Of a DNA stretch of 36,495 bases, positions 15,524 to 24,677 are shown piece after piece; position 1 is the stretch's first letter; the number at the start of each line of letters is the position of its first letter. The DNA comes from Oscillospiraceae bacterium (GTDB lineage: Bacteria; Bacillota; Clostridia; Oscillospirales; Ruminococcaceae), in NCBI GenBank assembly GCA_004555865.1, contig SFJO01000024.1, positions 1-36,495 of the forward strand, written 5' to 3'. The translations under genes and the position numbers were made by a program. The notes under the pieces were generated by a model. It searched no databases, was not told where the DNA came from, and saw only the letters and a list, made by a program, of their open reading frames with translations.

Positions 15524-16495
15524 TCAGCCCAGCAGCGGGGTGAGAATGGCCAGCATCCGCTCCATATCCTCCGGGGTGTAGCGCTGGTCCACCGGCAGGG
15601 GTAGAATGTTCCGGGCATACGCCCGGCCCACCGGATCATGTTCGGCCGCCGCAGCCTCGGGCCACAGCAGCGGCACATAGACCTTTTTGGCCTGCAGTGC
15701 CTTGCGCACCTGCTCGCCCTTTGGCAGCAGCAGCGGATAGGCATACGGCCCCGCCGGTGGATGCAGCGCAAGGCCGTTTACCCCGTCCAATTCCCGGGCC
15801 AGCCGGGCATAGTTTTCGTTCCGCCGCTGGGCCGCCCAATCGTAGTCAATGGCCCCCAGCAGGGTCTCCGTCAGGCGGGACATCCACCGCAGGGGCAGGG
15901 TTTCCAACCGCTCCTCGTTTTCCGCATAGCTGCCGTAAAAGCGGTTGGCACTGCCGGTGTCCGCCCGGCCCAGCAGGTGGGTCATCCGCTCCCGGGATTC
16001 ATCCCGCTCCAGCGGCTCTTTCAGGCGGCAATCGGTGAAGAGATAGGCCCCGTCCGGCACGCCAAAAAACTTCCGGCAGGTATAAATGGTGTCCATTCCG
16101 GAGCAGGGCGACTGGAAGAATGCCTGCACATTGTCCCAGATCACCCTGCGGCCGTACCGCTCGCTCAGCGCCTGCGCCTGCTCCGGCCCCAATTGGCCGT
16201 AGTAGTTCACCAGATACACCCACTCGTCCGGCCCCGGCTCCAACCCAGGCAAGGGCAGAAAATCCTGCCCGATGGGATACTCGGTTGCCCGAACGCCCAG
16301 CTCTGCGCAGGTGTTTTTCACCGCGCCGCACAGGTAAGACGGAAGGTGCAGCGTGCGGATGTTCCGCGCCCGCAGCACATACGCCAGGCAGTTTCGGGCG
16401 GTGTTCAGCGCCAGCGCACCGGGGTAGCGGGGCTTGGCCGGGCCGAAGCCCAGTTCCAGATAGCCGCCGTACTCGGCTTGTTCACCGCAAATCAT
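15524..16495 (-). CDS. DegT/DnrJ/EryC1-like PLP enzyme (sugar aminotransferase-like)
   Basis: A 323-residue fold-type I PLP protein, shorter than the usual 360-390. LNTARNCLAYVLRA (30-43) is the PLP phosphate-binding entry, WDNVQAFF (120-127) supplies Asp121 for the pyridine nitrogen, and CRKFFGVPDGAY (140-151) holds the Schiff-base Lys142. The family usually aminates keto sugars such as dTDP-4-keto-6-deoxyhexoses. The divergent motifs and short length leave the reaction open. The start overlaps the end of the WbqC gene by 14 bases, so the pair is translationally coupled and may act on the same sugar. Confidence 0.8.
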   Translation of the reverse strand: MICGEQAEYGGYLELGFGPAKPRYPGALALNTARNCLAYVLRARNIRTLHLPSYLCGAVKNTCAELGVRATEYPIGQDFLPLPGLEPGPDEWVYLVNYYGQLGPEQAQALSERYGRRVIWDNVQAFFQSPCSGMDTIYTCRKFFGVPDGAYLFTDCRLKEPLERDESRERMTHLLGRADTGSANRFYGSYAENEERLETLPLRWMSRLTETLLGAIDYDWAAQRRNENYARLARELDGVNGLALHPPAGPYAYPLLLPKGEQVRKALQAKKVYVPLLWPEAAAAEHDPVGRAYARNILPLPVDQRYTPEDMERMLAILTPLLG

Positions 16496-17180
16496 ATTCC
16501 CTCAGCATCTCCTGCACCTGTTCTTTCGGGTTATACATCAATACGTCCAGAATGGAGAGGTTCGGCTGAAACTCCCCGCTTCCCTGCGCATAGCGGATGG
16601 AGCGGGTGTCCAAAAAGCTCAGCTGAATGCCCTGCCGGGCAAAGTCCTCTTTGGAATACAGCTGCTGGCCGCCGATGGCGTTGTAATACTCCGTGGCCTC
16701 CAGTTCTTTGCAGATGGCCAACACCTTATCCTGCCCGTGCAGCGCGTTGTCCTTCTTCAGAGTGGAAGAAATGACGAACTCCGTGTTCATCTCCAGATAC
16801 GCCGCCACCGCCCGGATGGAGTACGCCAGAAATTCCGCCAGGTTCGTGCTGCCGCAGGTAAGAATGTCCTCAGCCAGGGGCATGGCCTGCCCGTAACAAG
16901 GGGCCTTGCGGTAGGCCAGGCGCAGCTTGTCCAGGCCGCCCTTCACCCACTGCTCCGGGGGCTGCACCCCCACCTCGTTGATCTTTTTAAAGGGGCTGGC
17001 CCCCTGCATGGGCAGATTGAAATACTTCACTTCGCTGCCCATCAGAATGCGGTTGCGGTTGATCCAGCCGCCCTTGATGAAATTCACATCGTCGTAGATC
17101 ACATAGCGGTCCACCGCGTTCATCAGCTGCCAATACCCGATGTATGGAAAAAAGTACGGCTGCATGATTCCAAGCTTCAT
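16482..17180 (-). CDS. WbqC family protein
   Basis: A 232-residue protein of the WbqC family (PF08889), found in O-antigen and other glycan clusters. Visible hallmarks are IMQPYFFPYIGYWQLMNAVD (5-24), YDDVNFIKGGWINRNRI and FLDTRSIRY. The biochemical reaction is not established; roles in N-acylation or modification of amino sugars have been suggested from context. The start at 17180 follows GGAGAGAAATC and gives the family's normal N-terminus; in-frame sequence further up is spurious. It overlaps the DegT-like gene by 14 bases, which supports joint action in making or decorating an amino sugar. Confidence 0.9.
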   Translation of the reverse strand: MKLGIMQPYFFPYIGYWQLMNAVDRYVIYDDVNFIKGGWINRNRILMGSEVKYFNLPMQGASPFKKINEVGVQPPEQWVKGGLDKLRLAYRKAPCYGQAMPLAEDILTCGSTNLAEFLAYSIRAVAAYLEMNTEFVISSTLKKDNALHGQDKVLAICKELEATEYYNAIGGQQLYSKEDFARQGIQLSFLDTRSIRYAQGSGEFQPNLSILDVLMYNPKEQVQEMLREYDLR

Positions 17181-17254
17181 GATTTCTCTCCTCTTGCCGG
17201 CAAACGGCTGCTGCGCCATTGTTCGTTCTGTCGGTTTTGCCGAAAGCGGCAGGT

Positions 17255-18331
17255 TCACAGCTGCACCGGCGCCTTCTGCCCGGTGGCCAGGGTGTGCAGC
17301 CAGTAGCCCAGCCAATACCGCCGCTGATACTGCCGGGGGTTCTGCTGCTCCAGCAGATACAGCTTGCGGCAGCCCGCCGCACTGCATTTGCGCAACGGGC
17401 CTGCATAGGGAATGTACACCTTCTCATTCCGGCACACATTCAGCAGGCGGGTCATCCGCGGGTCGGCCAGATACTGCTCGGCATGGCTTGCCTCGCCGTT
17501 TGCGGGGCGGTTGGCCTCCAGCCCAATGGCCCAGCCCATGGTGTGCAGGCAGTGGGTCAGCACCCGGCGGCGGTCGGTTTTGTCCTCAATGGGGAAATCC
17601 CGGCCGAAAAAATCCAGCAGATAATCGCACAGGCGCAGCTCGTCCCCGCAATAGCTGGGCAGATAGCGCCGGGTCATGCTGTTCACATTGTCCACGCTGT
17701 AACAGTACAGCGGCAGCTGGATCACCGCAAAGTCGGCATTCGGCTTTTCCCGGAACCACGCCTTGATGTAATCCAGGCAGAAAATCATGTCGTCGCCGTA
17801 ATCCATGTCCTTTTTATGGGCAATGCCGTTCTGCTTGACCAAATCCATGCGGAACAGCTTGTTCCACACGTAGTAAAGCCGCGCATCCATGTACAGCTTG
17901 CCCACGTCTTTGGCGGTGCAGTGCTGCACCGGCAGGGCCTCGGGCAGGGTCCGCGGCAGCTGGTCAGCACGGTCGCACCAGTTCCACAGCACCATGCTGT
18001 CCAGGCTTGTCTCCTGCTGCTTCAGGGCCGCTTCCAGCAGGCCGGGGGCCAGCACATCGTCGTTGTCCACAAAATACAGCCACTTGCCGCAGGCATTCTC
18101 CACGCCCACGTTCCGAGCAATGGAGCCGCCCTCGTTGACCTTATGGATGACCTTAAACCGGCTGTCCTGCGCGGCGTACCGGTCGCACACCGCACCGGAG
18201 CCATCCGGGCTGCCGTCGTCCACCATCACGCACTCCCAATCCAGCATGGTCTGGGCCAGAATGCTGTCCAGGCAGCGGGGCAGCAGGTCCTCAGCCTTGT
18301 ATACGGGGATTACAATGCTCACCAAAGGCAT
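17255..18331 (-). CDS. GT2 family glycosyltransferase
   Basis: A 358-residue GT-A enzyme. VSIVIPVYKAEDLLPRC (4-20), VDDGS (37-41) and DNDD (89-92) mark the nucleotide-sugar site, and MDYGDDMIFC holds the acidic catalytic region. ATG 18331 is chosen; an in-frame GTG at 18343 is an alternative with an equally weak ribosome-binding site (GTGAG). Unlike the other paralogues it has VNEGGSIARN in place of the common ANGG/SARNAG loop. The C-terminal third has no recognisable domain. It sits between the frameshifted DegT gene and wbqC in the same operon. Confidence 0.88.
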   Translation of the reverse strand: MPLVSIVIPVYKAEDLLPRCLDSILAQTMLDWECVMVDDGSPDGSGAVCDRYAAQDSRFKVIHKVNEGGSIARNVGVENACGKWLYFVDNDDVLAPGLLEAALKQQETSLDSMVLWNWCDRADQLPRTLPEALPVQHCTAKDVGKLYMDARLYYVWNKLFRMDLVKQNGIAHKKDMDYGDDMIFCLDYIKAWFREKPNADFAVIQLPLYCYSVDNVNSMTRRYLPSYCGDELRLCDYLLDFFGRDFPIEDKTDRRRVLTHCLHTMGWAIGLEANRPANGEASHAEQYLADPRMTRLLNVCRNEKVYIPYAGPLRKCSAAGCRKLYLLEQQNPRQYQRRYWLGYWLHTLATGQKAPVQL

Positions 18332-18339
18332 GGTCTTAC

Positions 18340-19361
18340 TCACTTTCTCGGGTTGCTGCCCGGTCCTTTCAGGATAACATCACAGATTTCATCCGCACCG
18401 GCGGCTCCCAGCTCTTCAAACAAAGGCAGGGTGAGCACCTGGCTGGCCAGATGCCGGGCCACAGGGGTCTCGCTGGAATGGTAGGTCTCCCGATAGCAGG
18501 CATAGTCGCTCACCAGCGGGTAGAAGTATTTGCGCGCGCCGATGCCCTCGGCCGCCAGGCGGGACATTACTTCGTCCCGGCTTTCCCCGAACACGGCCTC
18601 GTCAAAGGTGACGGGCATATAGGCGTAGTTGGAGGTCAGCCCCTCGCCCTCAGCCAGAAGCAGCCGCAGGCCGGGCACATCTTCGCGTTGGGGGCCACAT
18701 AGCCCACGTGCTCGGCGTCCTGAATGCCGAAGTCCCGCAGATGGTCCAGGGTTTCGTGCACCTCCGGGTCGTCACAGCATACGCCGCCGCCCTCGATGGT
18801 GTGGAACACCTTGGTGGCATGGAAGCTGAACATGGCGGCATCACCGAAGCTGCCCGCCTTGCGGCCGTTTTTCTCCACACCAAAGGCATGGGCCGCGTCG
18901 TAGATCACCTTCAGCCCGTGCTTTTTGGCAATGGCGGCAATGGCCTCGGTGTCACATAGATTACCGTATACGTGCACCGGCAGAATGGCGCAGGTGCGGG
19001 GGGTAATGCGCTCCTCCAGCTTGGCGGGATCCAGTGTGCCGTCGCTCTCCTTCACATCACAGAACACGGGGGTCAGCCCGGCACGGCAGATGGCATGGGT
19101 GGTGGACACAAAGGTAAAGGGGGTGGTCAGCACTTCTCCTTCCAGCCCCATCGCCTTGAGCAGCAGCTCCAGCGCCATGTGCCCGTTGGTAAACAGGGAT
19201 ACCCGGCCGGTGCCCAGCTTTTCCGCCAACTGCTGTTCCAGCTGGCAGTGCTTTTCGCCCATGTTGGTCAGCCAGCGGCTCTCCCACAGGGGGCGGATCT
19301 CCTCCACATACTCTTCAAAGGGCGGCATGGAGGAACGGGTAACGTTGATCTGCTGGGGCAT
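18340..19361 (-). pseudogene. DegT/DnrJ/EryC1 aminotransferase gene with an internal deletion and frameshift
   Basis: Frame 1 (19361 down to about 18675) encodes the N-terminal 228 residues of a WecE-like sugar aminotransferase: PLWESRWLTNMG, IYDAAHAFG with PLP-contacting Asp155, SFHATKVFHTIEGGG with Schiff-base Lys184, and APNAKM. In homologues APNAKM is followed by about 35 residues beginning like NEFQAAMG. Here the next bases are already out of frame. The remaining C-terminus (VPGLRLL, SNYAYMPVTF, KYFYPLVS) is read in another frame from 18678 to 18340. The junction AAGATGTG is where both frames meet, as expected for a deletion between short repeats. Frame 1 alone would give a 241-residue truncated protein. 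Loss of function is likely unless this is an assembly error. Confidence 0.85.
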
Positions 19362-19373
19362 GGTTCGTCTCCT

Positions 19374-20609
19374 TTACTCCGCCTTGGGCGGCTGGGGCTG
19401 CAGGGCAGCCAAAAAATTTTCATAATAGGCCTGGCGGCTGAACATCCTGGCCCGCTCCGGGCCGGACTGGGCCATTTTTTCCCGGCGCTCGGGGTCGTTC
19501 TTCAGCTGGCGAAAGGCTTCGGCCAGCTGGTCGGCCAGCGGCTCCATGCCGGGCACCGGCTTGCAGACGCCTGCCTCCCAGGCTTCATCCCGGCTCACCA
19601 GCAGCGCACCGGAGCCATTCAGATATTCCGCCATTCCGCCGGAGGCCGTGGCCACAATGGGGCAGCCGCAGGCCATGGCTTCGATCACCACAATGCCGGC
19701 CGGCTCATCCCAGATGGCCGGGAAGCAGGCCGCATCCGCCAAACGGTAGTAGGGCGGCAGGCTTTCGTTGGGCAGATAGCCGGTGAACTGAATGCGCCCG
19801 GCCTGCCGCAGAGGCTCGGCCTCCCGGCGCAGCCGCTCAAAGAACGGGCTTTCGTCCTCGGCCGCAAAGAAGGGGCTGCCCACCACCAGCAGCTTCATGT
19901 GGGGGTCATCCAGCCGCACCATGGCCTCGATCAGCCGGTGAACGCCCTTTTCCTCGCACACCCGGCCGCAATACAGCACCACAAAATCCTCGTCGGTATA
20001 GCCCAACATCTGCCGCAGACGGCTCTGCTCCTCGGGCGTTTCAGGTTCCGGAGAGAACCGCGCCACATCCACGCAGTTGGGCACCAGCCGCACCTTGCAG
20101 TGGCCGGTGGGCTGCCATTGATCCGCCACAAACCGGCTGATGGCCAGAATGCCGCCGTACATATCCTCCAGCTGTTGGGTGGCCCGCAGCTGCATATGCA
20201 GGTGCGCCCACATCTTTTCCCGGCCGACCTGATGGGCAATGGCGGCGGGCTCAGTCAGGTCGCCGCCCTCTGCCACCACGCAGTCCGGTTTTTCCAGTGC
20301 GATCAGCTTGCGCACATGTTCATACCAGGGGTCCAGAGGGGCCGGGCGGCCCATGCGCCGCAGCTGGCCACACACCGGCCCCCACAGATGCTGGGCCATG
20401 GGCCGTGTGGCGGGCAGAAAATGAATTTTTGTATGCCGATACCCTTCCGCCCGCTTCTGGGCCTCCGGGTCCGGCAGGCTGACGCATACCAGTTCTGCCT
20501 TGGCCTGGCGCTCATTCTCCTCGATCAGGTGGCTGATGAGCGTTTCCACCGCACCGCCCCGCACGGCCGGAATCGGCAGTGCCGGCGGCGGGATCAGGAA
20601 AATTTTCAT
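19374..20609 (-). CDS. GT4 family glycosyltransferase
   Basis: A 411-residue GT-B retaining transferase. The N-terminal domain starts IFLIPPPALPIPAVRGGAVE (3-22), with the acceptor-side Gly-Gly loop. The C-terminal donor domain contains VLYCGRVCEEKGVHRLIEA and FPAIWDEPAGIVVIEAMACG, the glutamate-spaced donor motif of GT4. VRLVPNCVDVARF is the typical domain linker. It is cytosolic or peripheral, acting on a lipid-linked chain. ATGA overlap with the stop of the upstream GT2 gene shows coupling, and the DegT gene follows 12 bases later. Donor sugar unknown. Confidence 0.9.
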   Translation of the reverse strand: MKIFLIPPPALPIPAVRGGAVETLISHLIEENERQAKAELVCVSLPDPEAQKRAEGYRHTKIHFLPATRPMAQHLWGPVCGQLRRMGRPAPLDPWYEHVRKLIALEKPDCVVAEGGDLTEPAAIAHQVGREKMWAHLHMQLRATQQLEDMYGGILAISRFVADQWQPTGHCKVRLVPNCVDVARFSPEPETPEEQSRLRQMLGYTDEDFVVLYCGRVCEEKGVHRLIEAMVRLDDPHMKLLVVGSPFFAAEDESPFFERLRREAEPLRQAGRIQFTGYLPNESLPPYYRLADAACFPAIWDEPAGIVVIEAMACGCPIVATASGGMAEYLNGSGALLVSRDEAWEAGVCKPVPGMEPLADQLAEAFRQLKNDPERREKMAQSGPERARMFSRQAYYENFLAALQPQPPKAE

Positions 20610-21580
20610 TTCCGCCTGCCCTCCTTCGCCTTAGGCAGCGGCATACCGCCCCAGCGGGCGCAGCTGAGTTTTTCCGCCACCGTCAGGCAGGGGCAGTGGC
20701 GCGCCGCGGGCAGCAGCGCCTTCATGCGGGCCTGTTCCTCGTTCCAGCGGTTCAGAATGGCGGGGTCCTTCATGGTTTTGGCCTGGGCGCACAGGGAGAG
20801 GTACCGGTGCCAGCAGGCCGCCACAGCCTGATCCTGCAGCTCCTGCGGCAGGTTTTCCTTTGCAAAGTATTCACAGCGCATTACCAGCGCGGTCACGCCG
20901 TCAAAGCGGGCGGGGGTCAGGTCGGTGCGGCAGATGCTGCCCTCCCGCAGGCGGTAGCAATACAGCGGCTCCGGCACGCAGGCCACCCGCTTTGCCGTGT
21001 GGAACAATTCATGGGCCACCGCATCGTCCTCGTGGATCAGCCCATACGGGTAGCGCAGGGTCTTCCACAGTTCGGCCTTGTACAGCTTGTTCCAGGCTAC
21101 GGTATAGTAGGCGCTGGCCTCGCCGTAAAAGCCGGGCAGCAGCTCGTCGCCGGTATGCACGCCCTCTTCCAGCTCCTGGGTGTAGGCAGGCCGGGGCAGG
21201 CTCTCACCCCACTCGGTCACATCCTCCGCCCCGCAGATGGCCATATCCGCCCCATACTGGCGGATGGCCGCCCGCAGGGTGGCCAGATATTGAGGCCGCA
21301 CAAAATCGTCCGAGTCCACAAAGGCAAGATAGGGCGCCTTCGCCGCTTCAATGCCTGCATTCCGTGCGCTGGAAAGGCCGCCGTTGGCCTTATGCAGCAC
21401 CCGCACCCGAGGGTCATCCTTGGCATATTTCTCGCACAAAGCGCCGCAGTTGTCCGGGCTTCCGTCGTCCACCAGGATCAGTTCAAAATCCCGGAATGTC
21501 TGGTTCAGAATGCTGTCCACGCAGGGGCCAAGCCACTGCTCCACTTTATAAACGGGTACGATCACACTGATTTCCGGCAT
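20606..21580 (-). CDS. GT2 family glycosyltransferase
   Basis: A 324-residue GT-A enzyme. VIVPVYKVEQWL (6-17), VDDGS (37-41), ANGGLSSARNAG (65-76), DSDD (89-92) and LIHEDDAVAHELF provide the donor, metal and catalytic regions. It has the compact EpsJ/WcaA-type layout without membrane helices. AAAGGAGG precedes the ATG. Its codons for the VDDGSPDN motif are identical over 26 bases (21450-21475) to those of the GT2 gene at 14389. It shares 19 bases of the following strand with the next GT2 gene upstream, evidence of recent paralogy or gene conversion. Confidence 0.92.
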   Translation of the reverse strand: MPEISVIVPVYKVEQWLGPCVDSILNQTFRDFELILVDDGSPDNCGALCEKYAKDDPRVRVLHKANGGLSSARNAGIEAAKAPYLAFVDSDDFVRPQYLATLRAAIRQYGADMAICGAEDVTEWGESLPRPAYTQELEEGVHTGDELLPGFYGEASAYYTVAWNKLYKAELWKTLRYPYGLIHEDDAVAHELFHTAKRVACVPEPLYCYRLREGSICRTDLTPARFDGVTALVMRCEYFAKENLPQELQDQAVAACWHRYLSLCAQAKTMKDPAILNRWNEEQARMKALLPAARHCPCLTVAEKLSCARWGGMPLPKAKEGRRK

Positions 21581-21613
21581 GATGGCACGCCTCCTTTGCT
21601 TTGTTGTTTCGTC

Positions 21614-22630
21614 TTAGTTCTGCCCGGCCAGCTTGCCCCAGGCCCGGGCCAGGCGGTAGCAGCCCATCGGGCTGATGCGGAAAAGCCGCGCCCGCAGCTT
21701 TTCAAAGTTCGAGATGTGCGGGCAGGCTGCAATGGCCCCAGCCAGGCTGTCCAGATGCTTTTTGTGGTAGGCAAAGCCCTCCTTCACCCCAGGCTGCGCC
21801 AGGGTGCCGCTCTCGGCCGCCTGCACATAGAACACATAGAACACCCGCCAGTAGCAGGCCACCGCCCACTGGGTCAGGTCCGGGCGGTCGCCCCGGGCGG
21901 CAAACCAGGTGTACCAATCCCAATACATGGTCAAGTCATCCAGCTTACGGGGCGGGAACAGCGTTGAGGTGATGCTGCCCTCCCGGGTGCGGTAATGGTA
22001 GAGCTTGTCGTTCAGGCAGAACACCTTTACCCCATCGTACAGCAGGTGCAGAATGCTGGCATCGTCGCCGAAGAACATCCGCTCATCGTACTTCACGCCC
22101 CGCTCTCGGTACAAGCGGGCGTCAAACAGCTTGTTCCAGCTGAGCATTCCGTACATGCTGCCGGTCCGGAACACATCGTAGAACAGGTCCAGTGCATCCT
22201 GCAGGCCGGTCAGGCTGCTCTGCACGGTGATGTTCGGCAGCGGCCGGCCGCTCTCGCTCATGCCCTCGGCCCCGCAGGCCGCAATGCGGCACCCCTCGGT
22301 CTCATGGGCCTTGATGGCGTTGTACAGCGTCTCATACAGGGTCGGCTCGATCAGATCGTCCGAGTCCACAAAGCCGATGTAATCACCGGTGGCTGCGGCA
22401 AGGCCCGCGTTGCTGGCACTGGCCGGGCCGCCGTTCGGCTTGTGGATGACCCGAATGCGGCTGTCCCTTTTGGCCCACTCGTCGCAGACTTCGCCGCAGC
22501 CGTTGGGGCTTCCGTCCTCCACCAGGATCAGTTCAAAGTCGGCGAAGGTCTGGTTCAGTACGCTTTGAATGCAGGCCGGCAGGCACTCTTTTGCGTCATA
22601 GACGCTGGTAATGATGCTGATAACGGGCAT
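21614..22630 (-). CDS. GT2 family glycosyltransferase
   Basis: A 338-residue GT-A enzyme closely related in layout to its downstream neighbour. VISIITSVYDAKECLPAC (3-20), VEDGS (37-41), PNGGPASASNAG (65-76) and DSDD (89-92) define the active-site frame, with FFGDDASILHLL in the catalytic region. VEDGS in place of VDDGS is a conservative change. AAGGAG precedes the ATG. It is part of the run of four consecutive GT2 genes (20606-24630), suggesting stepwise addition of several sugars or variation by duplication. Confidence 0.92.
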   Translation of the reverse strand: MPVISIITSVYDAKECLPACIQSVLNQTFADFELILVEDGSPNGCGEVCDEWAKRDSRIRVIHKPNGGPASASNAGLAAATGDYIGFVDSDDLIEPTLYETLYNAIKAHETEGCRIAACGAEGMSESGRPLPNITVQSSLTGLQDALDLFYDVFRTGSMYGMLSWNKLFDARLYRERGVKYDERMFFGDDASILHLLYDGVKVFCLNDKLYHYRTREGSITSTLFPPRKLDDLTMYWDWYTWFAARGDRPDLTQWAVACYWRVFYVFYVQAAESGTLAQPGVKEGFAYHKKHLDSLAGAIAACPHISNFEKLRARLFRISPMGCYRLARAWGKLAGQN

Positions 22631-22652
22631 AAAACGCTCCTTACGCTTGGTT

Positions 22653-23678
22653 TTAAGTGGATGGTTCCCGCAGGCCCTTCAGCTGGCAGAACACCGCCAG
22701 CAGCGCCGGGCTGTTCAGCGCAAAGCAGACCCGATAGGGCAGGGCCAGCAGCCGGTTCGGGTCCGTCTGCGCCCGCTTGCGCAGCCGTGCCCGGGCCGGT
22801 TTGTCGGCCCAGATCTGCCGCAGCAGGGCCAGCCGGCGGCCAAAGGCCACCTTGCCCGGGCCGGTCAGCAGCCCATACTGCGCCGTGCACACGTTGGTGC
22901 GCCGGGCCGCCAGCAGGCGCTGCTGCCCGGCTTCATCCAGCCCGGCGGCCTGTAAAAAAGCCCGGTAGGCCGGGCGGGTCGCCTCCTCGGCTTCCAGCAG
23001 GTCGGTGCGCATCCGGCGAGAGAGGCTGCCCGGCGCCTCAGCCTGGTACCAATAGCCCGGGGTACCGTCCACCTGAATGGCCTCCAGCGCCGGGTCCGCC
23101 AGAACCCGGAGGTTCAGCTCCAGATCCTCGTTGATGGCCAGGCGTTCGTCAAAGCGCCGCCCCTGCAAAAGGCGGGCCGGGTAAATTTTGTTGTAGAGCA
23201 CCGCCAGCGTGCCGGTGTCCACCACCAGCTTCTCCAGCTGCGGAGCCAGCTGCGAAAGCGACTCATAGCGGGCGCTCTCCAGCGGCCAGGGGACAGTTCC
23301 GTCCGAGAACTCCACCCCGAACAGATACAGGCCGTTCTCTTCCAATGCGGGCAGGGCGCGGGCATACAGCCCGGGCAGCAGCCGGTCGTCCGCATCCACA
23401 AAGGTGATGTACCGGCCCTTTGCGGCGGCAAGGCCCGCATTTCGGGCGGCCGAAGCCCCCCGGTTGGGCTGGTGAATCACCTGAATACGCCCGTCCTTCT
23501 TAGCCCACTCATCGCACAGCAGGCCCGATTCATCCGGGCTACCGTCCACGATCAGCACCACCTGAAGTGCCTGCACCCCCTGACTGAGGATGCTCTCCAG
23601 GCATGGGCCCAATGTCTCCACTGCCTTGTACACTGGAATGATCACGGTAAGCAGCGGCTGTGTGCTGCATTCACCCAT
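22653..23678 (-). CDS. GT2 family glycosyltransferase with an altered DDGS motif
   Basis: A 341-residue GT-A enzyme. TVIIPVYKAVETL (11-23), IPV-type nucleotide fold, ANR-like loop GASAARNAG and DADD (95-98) are intact. The nucleotide-contact motif reads IVDGSPDE (43-50), so the first Asp of the DDGS pattern kept by the paralogues is Val here. The INEDLELNLR stretch gives the catalytic acidic region. The start follows GGAGG by 7 bases and overlaps the upstream gene by 8 bases. The protein is probably active with changed donor binding, but reduced activity is possible. Confidence 0.88.
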   Translation of the reverse strand: MGECSTQPLLTVIIPVYKAVETLGPCLESILSQGVQALQVVLIVDGSPDESGLLCDEWAKKDGRIQVIHQPNRGASAARNAGLAAAKGRYITFVDADDRLLPGLYARALPALEENGLYLFGVEFSDGTVPWPLESARYESLSQLAPQLEKLVVDTGTLAVLYNKIYPARLLQGRRFDERLAINEDLELNLRVLADPALEAIQVDGTPGYWYQAEAPGSLSRRMRTDLLEAEEATRPAYRAFLQAAGLDEAGQQRLLAARRTNVCTAQYGLLTGPGKVAFGRRLALLRQIWADKPARARLRKRAQTDPNRLLALPYRVCFALNSPALLAVFCQLKGLREPST

Positions 23679-24630
23679 GGTGCAACCTCCGTTTCAGGCT
23701 GGCCACCGCCAACTTGGCGCTACGGGCCGCGAAATAGCCGGGCCAGCACCGCCGGGCACCGGCCGGAAGGTTCTGCCGCATGGCGGCGCGGAATTCCTTC
23801 AGGCCGCCGTCATGGATGCGGTCCCAATAAGGGAAGAAGGTTCCCGCCAGGCGGCAGGCGTCAAAATCATATTTGTCCCCGAAGTATTCTTCGCAGGCCG
23901 CCACGGCACTGAGAAAATCGCAGTACTTCTGCACCGCATTGCGGGTGGCGTTGTAGTTCTGGTGGGCTGCATCCGCTCCGGCTACCCGGTACGCGCTGAG
24001 CGGTTCATCCAGCACGAACACCCGGCCTGCGTCCAGATACAGCATACACAGGGCAAAATCGGCAATGCTCCGGTTGGCGGTCACGCACGTTTCCCGGGCC
24101 GGATCCGGTGTGCGGAACAGATTCCGGGCCAGGCAGGCCGTGCAGGAATAGGTCACGCCCTCCAGGAACAGCTCTGCGGTGGCGTCCTTGCCCAGAATCC
24201 GCGGGTCGTGGGGCTCACAGCCATAGGTGTTGCCCGCGTCGTCCGTCTGGAGGATGGTGTGGCTCACCGCCGCATAGTCCGGGTGAGAACGCAAAAAATC
24301 CACCTGCTTCTGCAGCTTGTGGTCGTCCAGCCACCAGTCGTCCCCTTCCAGAGTACACACATAGTCGCCCCGGGCTGCGCACAATCCCTCGTACCAGTTG
24401 CGGCTGATGCCCACGTTTTTCTCCCGCAGGTTCAGCCGAATGATCTGCGGGTAGCGGCGGGCATACTCTTTAAGAATGTCCCGGGTGCCGTCGGTGCCGC
24501 AGTCCTCACTTACATAAATTTCAAAGGGGAAGTCGGTCTTTTGGGCCAGCACACTGTCCAGCGCCTGGGCAATGTATTTCTCCTGGTTGTAGGTGGTAAC
24601 CAGCACGGTCACCAGCGGGGTATGCTCCAC
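23671..24630 (-). CDS. GT2 family glycosyltransferase, EGDDWW subtype
   Basis: A 319-residue GT-A enzyme of a different GT2 branch from its neighbours. VTVLVTTYNQEKYI (7-20), SEDCGTDGTR (41-50) in place of VDDGS, and LEGDDWWLDDHKLQ (94-107) as the metal site are characteristic of this subtype. The start is a GTG (24630) 8 bases after AAGGAGG; no in-frame ATG has comparable support. The stop overlaps the next GT2 gene by 8 bases. The distinct subtype suggests another donor or linkage from the VDDGS paralogues. Confidence 0.9.
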   Translation of the reverse strand: MEHTPLVTVLVTTYNQEKYIAQALDSVLAQKTDFPFEIYVSEDCGTDGTRDILKEYARRYPQIIRLNLREKNVGISRNWYEGLCAARGDYVCTLEGDDWWLDDHKLQKQVDFLRSHPDYAAVSHTILQTDDAGNTYGCEPHDPRILGKDATAELFLEGVTYSCTACLARNLFRTPDPARETCVTANRSIADFALCMLYLDAGRVFVLDEPLSAYRVAGADAAHQNYNATRNAVQKYCDFLSAVAACEEYFGDKYDFDACRLAGTFFPYWDRIHDGGLKEFRAAMRQNLPAGARRCWPGYFAARSAKLAVASLKRRLHHG

Positions 24631-24677
24631 ATCGGCCGCCTCCTTTCCTGGTTTATTCGTTATGTGCAGGGCGGCTT

